Shown here: one piece after another, positions 32,101 to 44,000 of the stretch
How positions within the stretch are numbered: the stretch's first letter is position 1
Layout of the letters: every line of letters starts with the position of its first letter
Origin: Haliscomenobacter sp040401995
Lineage (GTDB): Bacteria > Bacteroidota > Bacteroidia > Chitinophagales > Saprospiraceae
Assembly: GCA_040401995.1 (NCBI GenBank)
Contig: JBBANM010000001.1
Coordinates: 62,001-126,000 of the forward strand
Direction: 5' to 3'
Length of the DNA: 64,000 nt
Position numbers and translations under genes: made by a program
Notes under the pieces: generated by a model
The model's database searches: none
Told to the model about the DNA's origin: nothing
The model's input: only the letters and a program-made list of their open reading frames with translations

Positions 32101-35100
32101 GACACTACCATAACTGGTTATATCAACGGAGATATTATCAAATTTTCAAATACGGGTTCAAATACGGTTTATACTCTTGTCAGTGTTACGGTTGATGGAT
32201 ATGGTGTAGTGCCTACGGATTTTGTGCCTACAATCTCCGTTCAAGTCACTCCTGGACCAACTGTTAATGCTGGTCCTGATCAAACCGTTTGTGGCACAGG
32301 TACTCAAATTCCTTTAGCAGGTAGTATTGGCGGCTCTGCAACTGGCGCTACCTGGAGTGGCGGTACTGGAAGTTTTAGTCCTAATAATACAACACTGGAC
32401 GCCAAATATACTCCAAGTCAGGCTGAGATTGATTTAGGTACTGTTACGCTAACCTTAACAACAGGAGCAATAAGCAATGATAATATTCCGAATAACAGCA
32501 ATGCCAATGTTTGCCCACCTGCTTCTGATAAAGTGACTTTTACTTTGACCAATTGTAAAGCTGAGATCAGCGACCCCTGCACTTGCGTAAACAATTCTTT
32601 ACCCACCACAAATGGTTCCTTTAGCAATAGTGGAACCTTTGGCGAAACGGTAACTGTCACTGCTGATTCAAGTCAAACTTGGACAGTAAGCAGTGTCATC
32701 GGATTGTACAAAGATGATGCAGCAACCAAACCAGTAGCGGTAGGTGATACGCTCATTGAAACCAGTCCTGGAGTATTTATTTATCATGGTTTCCACATTG
32801 ATTCCATTGGTTACACCCTTTCAGTGACCAATGGCCGCGGCACTACGCTCAGCATCAGCAATAAGTGTTTTTATCCAGATCCATTCTTTTCTGGTTTGCC
32901 CAATTTGGTGTTGCCGACTGCCTTACCTTTTAATGTAAAAGGAGGTGCTTTGAACGGCGCTGCAGGAACAGGAACCTTCAAACTCAACGGGGTTACCCAA
33001 GCTGGCGCTGGAAGTCAGCCTACGTTGTTGACGATTAATCCAGCCACATTACCCAAGGGTACCAATTACTTGGAATATACTTTTGATGCTGGCGCTCCAG
33101 GATCGACGGTAAATGATCCTGGTTGTGTAAAAACGGTGAGACGAAAATTTGAGGTGTCGGAATGTGGTTGTGAAGCTATCAACGTAACTTTAAATGGTAA
33201 TTGCCAATTCTTACTTACCCCTTTCCTTGTATCTAATGGAAATTGTTTCTCCGGAACGGTGCGGGTGATGGATTCTGATCCTAGCAATGGCGGAATCATT
33301 GACTGTGCTGGAGTCTTCACCTACGGCCTTTTTGATGATTTCAACAACTTGATTTGCTGGGGTAAGGTGACTGCCGAAGATAAAACGGCGCCCGATATTG
33401 GTGTTTCAACAACTGGAACTTTTCTTTGCACCGAAGTAAATGCCGTTTTTAACAACCCGAAATCGGTAGGTTTCTATGCAGACGGAAATGGCAAAGTAGG
33501 TGCTGTTAAAGTTTATGACAACTGTGCTGGAAAATGTGCCTGCGAGCAACCAACCATTGCCAACGGTCGTTTGAAATTTAGCGACAAAGTGGTCTACAAC
33601 TCTTGTAGCGGCACTGACTTTGGAGCATCTTTTGTTACCGCAGTGATTTATCGTACCTGGTCGGCAACCGACTGTGCCGGTAATACTTCTACGGCAGTAC
33701 AAACCATCAACTTTGTGCGTCCCGCGCTTAGCTCCTTCTATTTCCTTGACGATAAGGAAACGGATGTACCTGGACTACTAGGCTACCAAGCTGTAACGAC
33801 CTATAATTCCTGTACTCCCGACTTGTCATTGATTAAAGAAAACGACTACCTACCTTATACACATAGCTATTTGACGGGTAAGGATGTCTCTATTTCAACG
33901 ATCGATTGTTTCTACGCAATTGATGCACCGGTAGATGTTAAATTCCCAATCTGTGATGGAAAAGGAATCAAAATCGACCGCACGGTTGAATTGTTTGACT
34001 GGTGTGCCGGTACAAAGCAGAAAATAGCTTTGGTGCTGATCAAAATTGGCGATTTCGAAGCGCCTACTTTGACACTGCCAGCTAAACTACCGATCATTTT
34101 GTCGACTGGGCCAATGGATTGCACGGCATCCTTCCTCGGCAACTCAGTGGCGGGTTTGAAAACAGATTTTGGCTTGACCCTTTCCGACAACTGTAATAAA
34201 GTTTCGGTAGCCACTCGGGTACGCACGCTGGGTAAAATCGTCTACGGCATCGTAGTGGATCAAACCACTTGGTACAATGTGGATTACCGAGTGGTCAACG
34301 GTTATACGGTCGGTTTACCAGTTGGTCGCCATAAGTTGATCATCTCGGCTTACGATGGCTGTTACAATACTTTGACCGATTCAGTTGACTTCTTAGTGCA
34401 GGATCGCATCGCTCCGGTGATGAAGTGCAACGATAAAATTATCGTAACTCTCTCTAATGGCAACGGCTATACCACCGGGTACGCTAGGGTAGACGCCAAA
34501 GACATCGACGAAGGTAGCACTGATAATTGCAAACTTGACTGGGTTAGGGTACGCCGCAGTGTACAAGCTAGCTGCTATCAAAGCTTTATCGATAAAGGTT
34601 ACGATACTAACGGCAACGGCAAGCTGGATACTTTGGATGGTTTTGACAACAACGGCAACGGTAAGTTGGAACCAGCGCTACTCGAGACCTTCCGCAACAA
34701 AAACGGTACCTTGATGACGCCAGTGCAGTCATTTGTCGAGTTCTTCTGCTGTGACGCTGGTAATGCAGTACGCACCGAACTTTGGGGTAGAGACAGTGAA
34801 TTTATAATTGGTAAAGGATATTCAGATTATATTTATAGTGGCGGCAACCTCAACTTTTGCTGGCAAGACATTGTCATTGAAGACAAATTAGCACCCTTGT
34901 GCATGGCGCCACTGGATGTGACCATCGACTGTTTGGACAAAAACTTGCAGTACTTGCTGGGTGATGCCAAAAACAAATCGATTATCGCAACCACTGCCAA
35001 AATCTTTGGCGATGTAACCATCATGAGCGGTTCAGATTGCGCTAATTTGGATACCACTTACACGGTTACCACTGATTTGAAATGTGGTTACGGAACAGTT

Positions 35101-37731
35101 AAGCGCAGCTGGACTTTGACCAAGAAAACGTCAAAAGGACCACTGAGCACTACTTGCTCTCAGACCATCTATGTAAGACCGGTTCACGAATACAACATTT
35201 GTTTCCCGAAAGATGCAGTGGTGAATTGTAGAACGAAGTTCACTCCAGATACAGTAAAAACGGACGAACTGGCTTGTGATATCTTGGCGGTAAATGTATC
35301 GGATAAGCGCTACGCCGCTTCTGATGATGAGTGCTACAAGATCTTCCGCACTTACACCGTGATCAACTGGTGTACTTATGATGATCGTTGCGGTGATCCA
35401 ATGTCACCTGAAAACGTCTATACCGTAGACCGCAAATGGGGTGAATTTGGTAAGTATGCCACCTATGTATTGGTACGTCAGTGGGAAGAAATTGCCCAGC
35501 GTCGCCGCGGCTATGGCCACAACCAGTTCTTCTTGTCTCGTGACACGATTGTGGATAACTGGAATACGGGTGACTATGGCAAATTGTCAAACCAACTACT
35601 CGAAGACAAAGACGATGAGCGGATCTTCCCAGAATCAGATTGCAAAGGTTGGGGCGAGGAGCGCCGCTACCGCGATCGCGACGACCGGGAGCACCGCGGT
35701 TTCATCCACTCTTGGATGTACACCCAGATCATCAAAGTATACGACACCGAGCGTCCAGTGGTTAAGTTGCCAAAACTGCCCACTTGCCCAGTGTCTAGTG
35801 CAATACCAGGAGCGGCATCGATCAACTTTCCAATTGATCCTGTGTCTTGTTTGGGAGCCGTATCGATCGCCTTCAAAGGCACTGACAACTGCTCAACGGC
35901 ACTGGAATTGGAACCAACATTGATCAAAGTAGAAAGCGCCGGCAGCACTAAGCTACCAAGCGACTACGACAAATCTTGGTCAACTGCCCGCGTAGCTAAT
36001 GATTCGTTCAAAGTATTGATCAAAGGCTTCGCTTCAGGTTCGTACGCCTTGATCGTAGTCTTGCGCGATGAGTGTGGTAATTTAAGCATACCAACTCGCA
36101 TCCCATTCACCGTGGGCGACTGCAAAGCGCCAGTGCCAATTTGTATCAAAGGTTTAGCGATCAATTTGATGCCTGATAGTAAAGGCGGCGGCGCAATGAC
36201 AGTTTGGGCCAATGATTTCATTGCCAGTCCAGCTTACGATTGCAACGGCCAAGGCAATAGCAGGGATCCAAAAGACGGACCGAATACCAAAGATGGCCTA
36301 AAATTGATCACTAAATATTCTATTAATAAAGTAGGTACGCCAGCTGATATCAATGCAACTAGTTTGACAGTTACTTGTGATGATGCCGGCAAACAAGCAG
36401 TAGTGGAAATCCACGCTTGGGATGAAGCGGGTAACCATGACTATTGTGTAACCTACTTCTTGGTAGAAGACAACAATAAGGTTTGTCCTAACAATGCGGC
36501 AGGAGTTGGCGAGATAGCAGGTTTGATCCAAACAGAGGCCAAGCAATCGGTACAAGGGGTATCAACAGAACTTTCCGGTAAAATGGTGATGAATATGAAT
36601 ACCACCAGCGATGGCAAGTATGAATTCAAGGGCCTGGAAAAAGGCTATGATTATTCTGTAACGCCAATCCTCGATGCCAACCCACTCAATGGGGTATCGA
36701 CTTTCGACCTAGTGTTGATGCAAAAACACATCTTGGGCATCCAGCCATTGGATAGTCCTTACAAGATGATTGCAGCCGACATCAACAACTCGAAGTCGAT
36801 CTCCACACTTGACTTGATCTTGCTGCGCAAACTGATCTTGAATCTGGATACGAAGTTTACGGCTAATACCAGCTGGCGCTTTGTGGATGCGGCTTACCGT
36901 TTCCCGAACCCAAGCAACCCTTGGAGTGAAGGCTTCCCTGAGATTGCCAGCATCAATAACTTGACCAGTAAGGTGAACTCCGACTTTGTAGCGGTGAAAA
37001 TCGGGGATGTCAACGGCAATGCCAGTCCGACATATGCAGCAGCTACCGAGCCACGTAAAGCGGGCAAGTTGGAGCTGAGCACCGAAGAACAACGCATCGA
37101 AGGAACACAAGACTACCGAGTAGATATCCGTGCCAAAGATCTGAAAACGATTGAAGGGTACCAGTTTACGCTGGAAATGGATCGTAACAAGGTAGACTTG
37201 GTGGACATCGACTACGGCGTAGCCAAGGCTGAAAACTTCGGTATCTTCCAACGCGAAGGCATCATTACCACGAGCTGGAACCGCAAAGGCAACACCGAAA
37301 ACGACGATGCGATCCTGTTCACTTTGCACTTGCAAGGCAAGGGCGCAGCGAAGTTGAGCGAAGCGTTGACGATCAGCTCGCGCTACACTGCCAATGAAGC
37401 CTATAACGAAGGCGGTGATTACCTAAGCGTAGCGATGAGTTACACCAAACCAGTGGTAATCAGTGACCAACCAGAGTTGTTGCAAAACACGCCGAACCCA
37501 TTTAGCGATCAAACGCAGATTGGTTTCTACTTGCCACAAGCAACCGAAGGCAGCCTGACGATCAGAGACGCGAAGGGATCGATTGTGTACCGCTTGAAAG
37601 CCGATTACAACAAAGGTTGGAATCAGGTGACGATCAAACAGAGCGACTTGAAGGCATCAGGTGTGTTGTACTACACCTTGGAGACGCCAGACTTTACCGG
37701 CACCAAGAAGATGGTGTTGATGAATAAATGA
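29143..37731 (+). CDS. Giant T9SS-secreted surface protein with dockerin-like and cohesin-like regions
   Basis: A 2862-residue secreted protein. A signal peptide (residues 1-24) is followed by repeats of the type NxGTF.V.GG...N.GSI.N (about 60-950), typical of a right-handed beta-helix. A PKD/Ig-like domain begins near 1036 (VNAGPDQTVC). Many Cys-containing HYR/Ig-like modules with TDNC-type motifs follow (about 1150-2440), with a Ca-binding-like DTNGNGKLD near 1820. Next come a carboxypeptidase-regulatory-like domain (about 2450-2505) and a dockerin type I-like pair (DANPLNGVSTFDLVLMQKHI near 2510 and DINNSKSISTLDLILLRKLI near 2546). A cohesin-like domain (about 2640-2770) precedes a T9SS type A sorting domain (2778-2862). 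It is probably a surface or filament adhesin; the partner is unknown. Confidence 0.88.
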   Translation: MTLSTRSICMAVLFAFVTFALQATPKLYENPSKNTGIALPSAITKLYSPHFFGKSNAKATFSPGTAKWTGAINTDWGNPGNWTTSTGTPDLPPRKGSKGDDVWIPNVSSGSGNYPVISTTTAGARSIFLEAGATLTINTASKLEVIGASKDGFLNEGIFTNKGEILVDSAYRNAFDNRLTGQIINQGKVTLKNGFGKRLMNSGSITNNSGGDFKVLDGVDTALINYPLASITNNSSAIFTVSGGDNTRVYNTSSIVNKGTFNVGGGKTGNSLVNTSTGSISNEVTFNISGGWGIQLLNWGVVNNLAGTFTSQGGAGSVPNVLNKRKIYNKSGATFKINSGIWTSLQNDSIVINEGTFEISGTSTTEPVVFNAAGDTIRNKGAFSIRGGQSISILNKGVVENLASTFYVGGGGSGGGMPFVFHNKNRIYNKLGAIFSIGGGNGVNLQNDSTIINEGTFDTGSGEPWPAVVNSVGDTIISSGDFLANGKGSTIFQNNGYFEFKKTLNIYGSSRGTMCINTGKIIGKPSGKLDFFAGDGTKVLLDNQATGYINLAGITKIGSSGGGGILNNGIFKQLTGSIDFNGLGNTALDNRNYCELNVPINVIYLNDFIKNTDTLILGPNSIIDANQTASFIDNAGYLLQQGGMKVYAIGGKMLQNSGLFIHDTGAVFTGTALSYTEPSVNNLSGGKFYNKGSIRVFLTSASLINNAGYLHNTGQFKTSVVGDGFNTIINSDSLINDGTIELDTIGNDGIANSNYFRNGRQGKIYLDYITENAINNASKFDNFGEIWIAATLGVGKAGVLNSGAFSNYGLMNIGKVAPIFGYAISNTGYFNNRPYSSIYIDNARPYGILNNAIDFTSASNTQSNQILSLGFINSLCAYIQSRSVIRDSSSNFTNSGNILKNDDGVTKISNIQSNTGTVVNKDVDAFNIGTNNGQLLTVIPNGGISAGSIAFTTSTPSICYSETAKLKVVTLCATGPYSLVLNNGAKDTTITGYINGDIIKFSNTGSNTVYTLVSVTVDGYGVVPTDFVPTISVQVTPGPTVNAGPDQTVCGTGTQIPLAGSIGGSATGATWSGGTGSFSPNNTTLDAKYTPSQAEIDLGTVTLTLTTGAISNDNIPNNSNANVCPPASDKVTFTLTNCKAEISDPCTCVNNSLPTTNGSFSNSGTFGETVTVTADSSQTWTVSSVIGLYKDDAATKPVAVGDTLIETSPGVFIYHGFHIDSIGYTLSVTNGRGTTLSISNKCFYPDPFFSGLPNLVLPTALPFNVKGGALNGAAGTGTFKLNGVTQAGAGSQPTLLTINPATLPKGTNYLEYTFDAGAPGSTVNDPGCVKTVRRKFEVSECGCEAINVTLNGNCQFLLTPFLVSNGNCFSGTVRVMDSDPSNGGIIDCAGVFTYGLFDDFNNLICWGKVTAEDKTAPDIGVSTTGTFLCTEVNAVFNNPKSVGFYADGNGKVGAVKVYDNCAGKCACEQPTIANGRLKFSDKVVYNSCSGTDFGASFVTAVIYRTWSATDCAGNTSTAVQTINFVRPALSSFYFLDDKETDVPGLLGYQAVTTYNSCTPDLSLIKENDYLPYTHSYLTGKDVSISTIDCFYAIDAPVDVKFPICDGKGIKIDRTVELFDWCAGTKQKIALVLIKIGDFEAPTLTLPAKLPIILSTGPMDCTASFLGNSVAGLKTDFGLTLSDNCNKVSVATRVRTLGKIVYGIVVDQTTWYNVDYRVVNGYTVGLPVGRHKLIISAYDGCYNTLTDSVDFLVQDRIAPVMKCNDKIIVTLSNGNGYTTGYARVDAKDIDEGSTDNCKLDWVRVRRSVQASCYQSFIDKGYDTNGNGKLDTLDGFDNNGNGKLEPALLETFRNKNGTLMTPVQSFVEFFCCDAGNAVRTELWGRDSEFIIGKGYSDYIYSGGNLNFCWQDIVIEDKLAPLCMAPLDVTIDCLDKNLQYLLGDAKNKSIIATTAKIFGDVTIMSGSDCANLDTTYTVTTDLKCGYGTVKRSWTLTKKTSKGPLSTTCSQTIYVRPVHEYNICFPKDAVVNCRTKFTPDTVKTDELACDILAVNVSDKRYAASDDECYKIFRTYTVINWCTYDDRCGDPMSPENVYTVDRKWGEFGKYATYVLVRQWEEIAQRRRGYGHNQFFLSRDTIVDNWNTGDYGKLSNQLLEDKDDERIFPESDCKGWGEERRYRDRDDREHRGFIHSWMYTQIIKVYDTERPVVKLPKLPTCPVSSAIPGAASINFPIDPVSCLGAVSIAFKGTDNCSTALELEPTLIKVESAGSTKLPSDYDKSWSTARVANDSFKVLIKGFASGSYALIVVLRDECGNLSIPTRIPFTVGDCKAPVPICIKGLAINLMPDSKGGGAMTVWANDFIASPAYDCNGQGNSRDPKDGPNTKDGLKLITKYSINKVGTPADINATSLTVTCDDAGKQAVVEIHAWDEAGNHDYCVTYFLVEDNNKVCPNNAAGVGEIAGLIQTEAKQSVQGVSTELSGKMVMNMNTTSDGKYEFKGLEKGYDYSVTPILDANPLNGVSTFDLVLMQKHILGIQPLDSPYKMIAADINNSKSISTLDLILLRKLILNLDTKFTANTSWRFVDAAYRFPNPSNPWSEGFPEIASINNLTSKVNSDFVAVKIGDVNGNASPTYAAATEPRKAGKLELSTEEQRIEGTQDYRVDIRAKDLKTIEGYQFTLEMDRNKVDLVDIDYGVAKAENFGIFQREGIITTSWNRKGNTENDDAILFTLHLQGKGAAKLSEALTISSRYTANEAYNEGGDYLSVAMSYTKPVVISDQPELLQNTPNPFSDQTQIGFYLPQATEGSLTIRDAKGSIVYRLKADYNKGWNQVTIKQSDLKASGVLYYTLETPDFTGTKKMVLMNK

Positions 37732-37752
37732 TATTGAGTTTTTTTACATGAT

Positions 37753-37792
37753 AAAAAGCAGGGGCTTGTGGTAGCAAGACCCCTGCTTTTTT
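37753..37792 (+). terminator. Terminator after the first giant gene
   Basis: AAAAAGCAGGGG (37753-37764) pairs with CCCCTGCTTTTT (37780-37791), loop of 15 nt, within a T-rich context. The downstream giant gene therefore has its own transcription start. Confidence 0.85.
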
Positions 37793-38072
37793 ATGACATT
37801 TTTAAATGACAAGGCTACATTTAGAACTGCTGAAGAGACGCAATTCTGAAGGAAAAACTCCCAAAGAAGTTTAAAAATGAAACCTTTTGATCAAGATAAC
37901 GTAAAAAATTCTAACTAAAAGTTTATCATATTCCCAAGTAAAAAAAATCTAATTTATTTTTTTAAAACGTTCTAAATCTTCAATATATACTAGTCATAAA
38001 ATTAGAATAATTGGCGACAACTGTGTCGTCTTTACTCCTTTGTATCCTCAATCCCTTTTCAAAATAAGTAGT
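37793..38072 (+). other. Non-coding AT-rich gap between the two giant genes
   Basis: This 280-nt stretch has no convincing reading frame. No perfect TAnnTTTG promoter was found. The only local structure is a short stem, GGCGACA (38013-38019) with TGTCGTC (38024-38030, one G-T pair), about 45 nt before the start of the next gene; it may be a leader hairpin. Otherwise nothing was seen. Confidence 0.5.
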
Positions 38073-41000
38073 ATGAACAATTGGTCACAACTCAGTCCAT
38101 TGCCAAAAATCTCGTTTTTGGTCTTTTTTTTGATGATCGGTTACGCAAACGATTCCTTTGCCCAGCGAAAGAAACATGATGCGATTTCTGTTGATCAAAA
38201 TAAACCGATCATAGCCGAAGACGGGAGTACTTTCACCCCCGTACTTCAAACAAAAGTAAAGCTCCGGAAAAATATTTTTGAACGCCTACGAGAAAAACTC
38301 CACGAAACATTCTCAAAAAAAGAAGAATCGCTGGAAGGAGAAGAAGAGGAAGAAGAAATGCGTACTGACCGCCCAGATCTGGCGGCGGAACAAGAATTTA
38401 GAATAACTAAGGATCCACAGATGGGTTACGTTCCTACAGAGCGATTGAAAGCAGTAAGAGAACGGATCAAAGAGTTGAGGGCTCTGAAAATACTAAACCC
38501 TACATTACAAAACCCTATTTTACAAACGCCTACCCAACAAAACGGTTCATTACCAACACTTTCCTCAGGGGGAGCAGCTAATTGGTCGGAAAGAGGCCCT
38601 TCTAATGTAGGGGGTAGAACCAGGGCAATCATGTTTGACCCCAACGACGCCACCAAGAAAAAAGTTTGGGCTGGTGGAGCAGGTGGTGGTTTGTGGTATA
38701 CCAATGACATCACCGCCACAACTCCCGTTTGGAACAATGTAAGTGATGTATGGGCTAATATGGCCATTTCCTGTATTGCCTATAACCCCGCAAATACCCA
38801 AGAACTATACGTTGGTACTGGCGAAGGCTGGTACAATGGCGATGCCATACGCGGAGCAGGGATATGGAAAAGTAGTAACGGCGGTAGCACTTGGACTCAA
38901 TTGTCTTCCATAGCAACGGATAATAATTTTGATTACGTTCAAAAAATCGTAGTTACCTCAGGTGGGGTTGTTTTTGCCGCCACACGTAGTAGATTCTGTA
39001 ACCGTGGCGGTGTCTATAAATCCATCAATGGAGGAACGAGCTGGGCTTTATCATTAGGCACTCAAGGTACTTCATGCGGAGCTTCAAATTGCTCTGCTGC
39101 GGATCTTGAAATAGGTTTAGACGGCACAATCTATGCCACACTGGGTATTTTTAACTTGGGCGGCATCTATAAATCAACTGATACAGGCACCACCTGGACG
39201 CAGTTGAATACCGGCACCAATGGCTTTCCTACCACGGGTTTTTACCGCATTGAAATATGTGTAGCTCCTTCCGATCCAAATCGCTTGTATGCCATGGCGC
39301 ATAATTCCTCGACCAATGCGCTTTTAAATATTTATACATCAGGAAACAAAGGAAGCAGCTGGACGACTTGCACTTTGCCCTCATGGGTGGATCAGAGCTG
39401 CAGTTCTCCATCAAGTGATATGACGAGAACCCAGGCTTGGTATGATTTGATCATGGCCGTAGACCCAAACAATCCAGCAACATTGATTGTAGGAGGCGTA
39501 GACCTCATGAAAAGCACCGATAGCGGCACAACTTGGACGCAAATTTCCAGCTGGGCGGGGGCATGCTCGCGGCAGTACGTGCATGCGGATCAGCACGCGA
39601 TTGTTTATCAACCTGGATCTTCAACCATTGCCCTTTTTGGCAATGATGGCGGCGTTTATTACACTGCCAATGCCAATGCAACGATTCCTACTATTGCTGG
39701 AAAAAATACCGGCTACAATGTTACGCAATTTTACGCCTGTGCAATCCATCCGACGGCCGGCCAGGATTACTATCTCGCTGGTGCTCAGGATAATGGAACA
39801 CATAAATTTAGTACGCCTGGAATAAATTCAACTTCGCAAGCTTCGGGCGGCGATGGCGCTTTTTGTTTTATCGATCAAACCAATCCAAGTTACCAGATCA
39901 GCTCTTATGTGTACAATAATTTTTATCTAACTACTAATAATTGGTCGACTTCAACAACAATCTCTTCGAGTTCTACTGGGGATTTTATCAACCCCGCCGA
40001 TTATGACGATACCAATCACATCCTGTATTCATCTTACTCAGCTTCTCAAATCCAAAGAGTATCAGGTATTACTGGTACTCGGACTACAGCACAGTTTACA
40101 GTTGCTGGAATGACTGCAAAAGCGGGTCATTTGCGGGTGTCGCCTTACGCGCCAACGGGTACAAGCACCTTGTATGTTGGTACTCAGGATTCCAAATTGT
40201 TTAAAATAACCAATGCACAAGGCACGCCAACTGTAACCAACATCAGTGGAGCATCCTTTCCTGCTGGAGCAACTATTTCATGTGTTGAAATCGGGGCAAC
40301 TGAAAACGATCTATTGGTTACGTTTTCCAATTACGGTGTGGTATCGGTTTGGCGAACTACGAACGGTGGAACAACATGGGCAAGTGTAGAAGGCAACCTT
40401 CCTGACATGCCGGTACGCTGGGCGCTGTACAATCCGATCAATCGCAGTCAAGCATTACTCGCTACAGAAATGGGGGTTTGGTCAACAACCGACATCACCG
40501 TTGCTAGTCCGAGTTGGGTAGCAGACAACACCATTGCCAACGTAAGGGTTGACATGTTACAAATAAGAAATTCCGATAAACAAGTCGCTGCGGCTACCCA
40601 TGGACGAGGACTTTTTACCGCCAGCATTGCTTGTGAATCGCCATTGATTACTTCTCCTCCTGCTGCGCCTACAGCAACATGTTCGGGTACAGGTACTCAA
40701 ATTTTAAGTATTGGAGCAACTGGCACAAGCCTAACTTATTCTTGGCGAAGAAATGGGGTAGCCCTTACTGATGGCGGCGTGATCAGTGGTTCAACAACAG
40801 CAACCTTAACTTTAACCAATCCTACCACAGGGAATGCGGGAAGTTATGATGTTGTGGTGACCAATTTAGGATGTGCTACTGTTACCCCTCCCGCAGTTAC
40901 GGTAACGGTTAATGCTATACCAAGCATCACCGCCGCGACAATCGCTGTTCCAGTTTATGCCAGCGGAACTGGTCAAGTAACAACGCTGACCTACAGCGCT

Positions 41001-44000
41001 GCCAGCAACTTCCCAACCAATTATAGCATCACTTGGAACAATTCACCAAGCAATAGTTTTGCAGCGGTTACCAATGCTGTATTGCCGGCAAGCCCAATTA
41101 ATATCACGGTACCAGGAGGCACGGCTCCAGGGAATTACTATGGTAGCATCACTGTAACCAATGCTAGTGGATGCGTAAGTAGCTCCACGTTGTTTAGTGT
41201 ACAAGTATATGCTGTTCCAACGATTACAACAGGAACCGTAAGCACCTCGATATGTGCAGGTGCAGCCGTAAATGTTCCCTATTTTATCACCAGCACTTTT
41301 GGAGGAAGCAATGTTTTTACAGCTCAATTGAGTAATGCAAGTGGATCATTCGCTAATCCAACCGCTATTGGCACCTATACTGCAACAACAGGAGGTACCA
41401 TCAATGCCATCATTCCAGCAAATACTCCGATAGGAACCGGATATCAGATTAGGGTGGTGAGTAGCGCGCCGTCGGTACTAGGAACGCCAAACAGTGGAGC
41501 AATATCTATCAATAGTGCGCCTACCGCATTTGCTGGCAACCCGATTGGTATTTGTCAATCTGCTAGTCCAATTGCTATTACCTTAAGCGGTGCTACAATT
41601 GGCGGTTTAGCTACTACTGGAACCTGGTCGATAACTTCAGGCGGAGGTACATTAAGTAATACTTCGGCAACCAGTAATCCAGCTAGTGTTACGTATACGC
41701 CTGCTGCTAATTTTAGTGGAACTGTAAACTTATTGCTTACAACCGATTCAGGAACAGGTTGTGGTGCAGCTACTTCAACATTAACCATTACCGTTAATGC
41801 AATACCTACTGCAACAGCCGGAACTGCTTTAACCGCTTGTCAATCATCATCTCCAACTCCAATTACTTTGAGTGGAGCCAGTGTAGGGGGAAGCGCAACA
41901 ACTGGGGCTTGGTCAATTACTACTGGCAGCGGTGTTTTGAGTAGCATAGCTCAAACCGCAAATCCAAGTTCTGTAACTTATACCCCAGCCGCCAATGCCA
42001 ATGAAACGGTGACGTTAACTCTTACCTCTAACGCCGGAACAGGTTGTGCGGCAGCTACGGCAACCAGAACCATCACCATTAATCAATCGCCCACTATCAC
42101 AGCGGCATCGTCCGCTGCTTCGGTATACGCTAGTTCCAGCAGCCAAACTTCTACTTTGAGTTACAGTGCTGTAACTGGGTCGCCAACAACCTACAGCATA
42201 ACTTGGAATGCGTCGCCAGCTAACATCTTTATTGCTGTAAATAATGCTGCACTAACTGCAAGTCCGATCAGCTTAAACATTCCAGCCAATACCGCTCCTG
42301 GTGTTTATACTGGAACGCTTACCGTAAGCAATGGCTTTGGTTGTTCTAGTGCCGGATCGACATTTTCCGTAACTATCGTTGCGTTACCCACTATTACAAC
42401 GGGAACAATTGCTACGCCAATTTGTGTAGGTACAACGATCAATGTTCCCTTTACCATCACCAGTACTTTTATCAACGGGAATGTATTTACCGCACAGTTG
42501 AGCGATGCCGCTGGCTCTTTTTCAACCCCGACAAATATCGGAACTTTAACGACCACAGCGAGCGGAACAATCGTTGCCACTATCCCTAGCAATCAATCAT
42601 CGGGTACTGGCTATCGCATTCGAGTGATCAGTATTTCACCAGTAGTTACGGGAACTCAAAACAGCGCAGCACTCACGATCAACGCATTACCAACAGCTAA
42701 TGCTGGAGGGCCTGATCTTATTTGCCAATCGGCAAGTCCTACTGCCTTAACTTTAAGTGGTGCATCAGTAGGAGGAAGTGCCATTTCTGGAGCATGGTCA
42801 ATTATTTCAGGCGCTGGAAGTTTAAGTAATACCCTCCAAACAACAAATCCTGCATTAGTGACATACACTCCTGCTGCTAATGCCAAGGGAACCATTTTGT
42901 TACAGTTGACAACAAACACTGGAACCGGTTGTACTGTCGCCACAGCTATTAGATCAATTAGCATAGATTCTCTACCAACTATTACAACCGCAGCGAGCGC
43001 CACCGCAGTTTGCCAAAGCAGCAGCAGCCAATCAACTGCATTGAACTATAGCGCAACAACTGGATCGCCAGCTACCTATAGCATTAATTGGAGCGCAACG
43101 CCAACGAATAGCTTTGCAGCAGTGAGCAATGCAGTTTTATCGGCAAATTCCATCGTTATTGCGGTTCCCGCGAATGCAAACGCAGGCACTTATACTGGCA
43201 CGATCACTGTGAAAAATGCGAACGGTTGTATAAGTACTGCTAAGACATTTACCGTAACGGTTAACCTTACGCCAAGCATAACCCCTTCGGCGTCAGCAAC
43301 TGCAGTATACTTCAACGCCAATGCACAAACAACGGCTTTGACTTATACTGCTACAAGCGGTACACCAACCAGCTATAGCATCGTTTGGAACGCAACCCCC
43401 AGCAATGGTTTCGTCGCAGTTAATAATGCCGTTTTACCGGTAAGTCCAATTGGTATTTCAGTTCCCGGGGGTACAGCCGCGGGAACCTACACAGGAAGTA
43501 TCAGTGTTTCAAATTCAGGTGGATGTGTTAGTGCACCAACTAATTTTAGTGTTACAGTTATACCAACTCCAACAATCACTACCGGAAGTGTAAATAATTT
43601 AATATGCACCGGTGCGACTATAAATGTTCCATATACGATTAGTAGCACCTTTGCAACTGGCAATATTTTTACCGCACAACTAAGTGATGCCAATGGATCG
43701 TTTGCCAATCCTACTGCTATCGGCACGCTGAATAGTTTATTAGCAGGAACCATTCAAGCGGTTATACCTTCTGGTGTAAGTGTAGGGTCAGCTTATTATA
43801 TAAGAGTGGTCAGTAGCTCACCAGTTGTTATCGGAACGCCAAATTCTGGAACAATAACCATCAATAGTCAACCAACCGCTTTTGCGGGTAATCCAGTTTC
43901 GGTTTGTCGCTCAGCATCTCCTAGTGCTATAACACTGAGCGGTGCAACAATTGGAGGAATCGCCACAACTGGAACCTGGTCAATTGTTTCGGGAGGAGGT

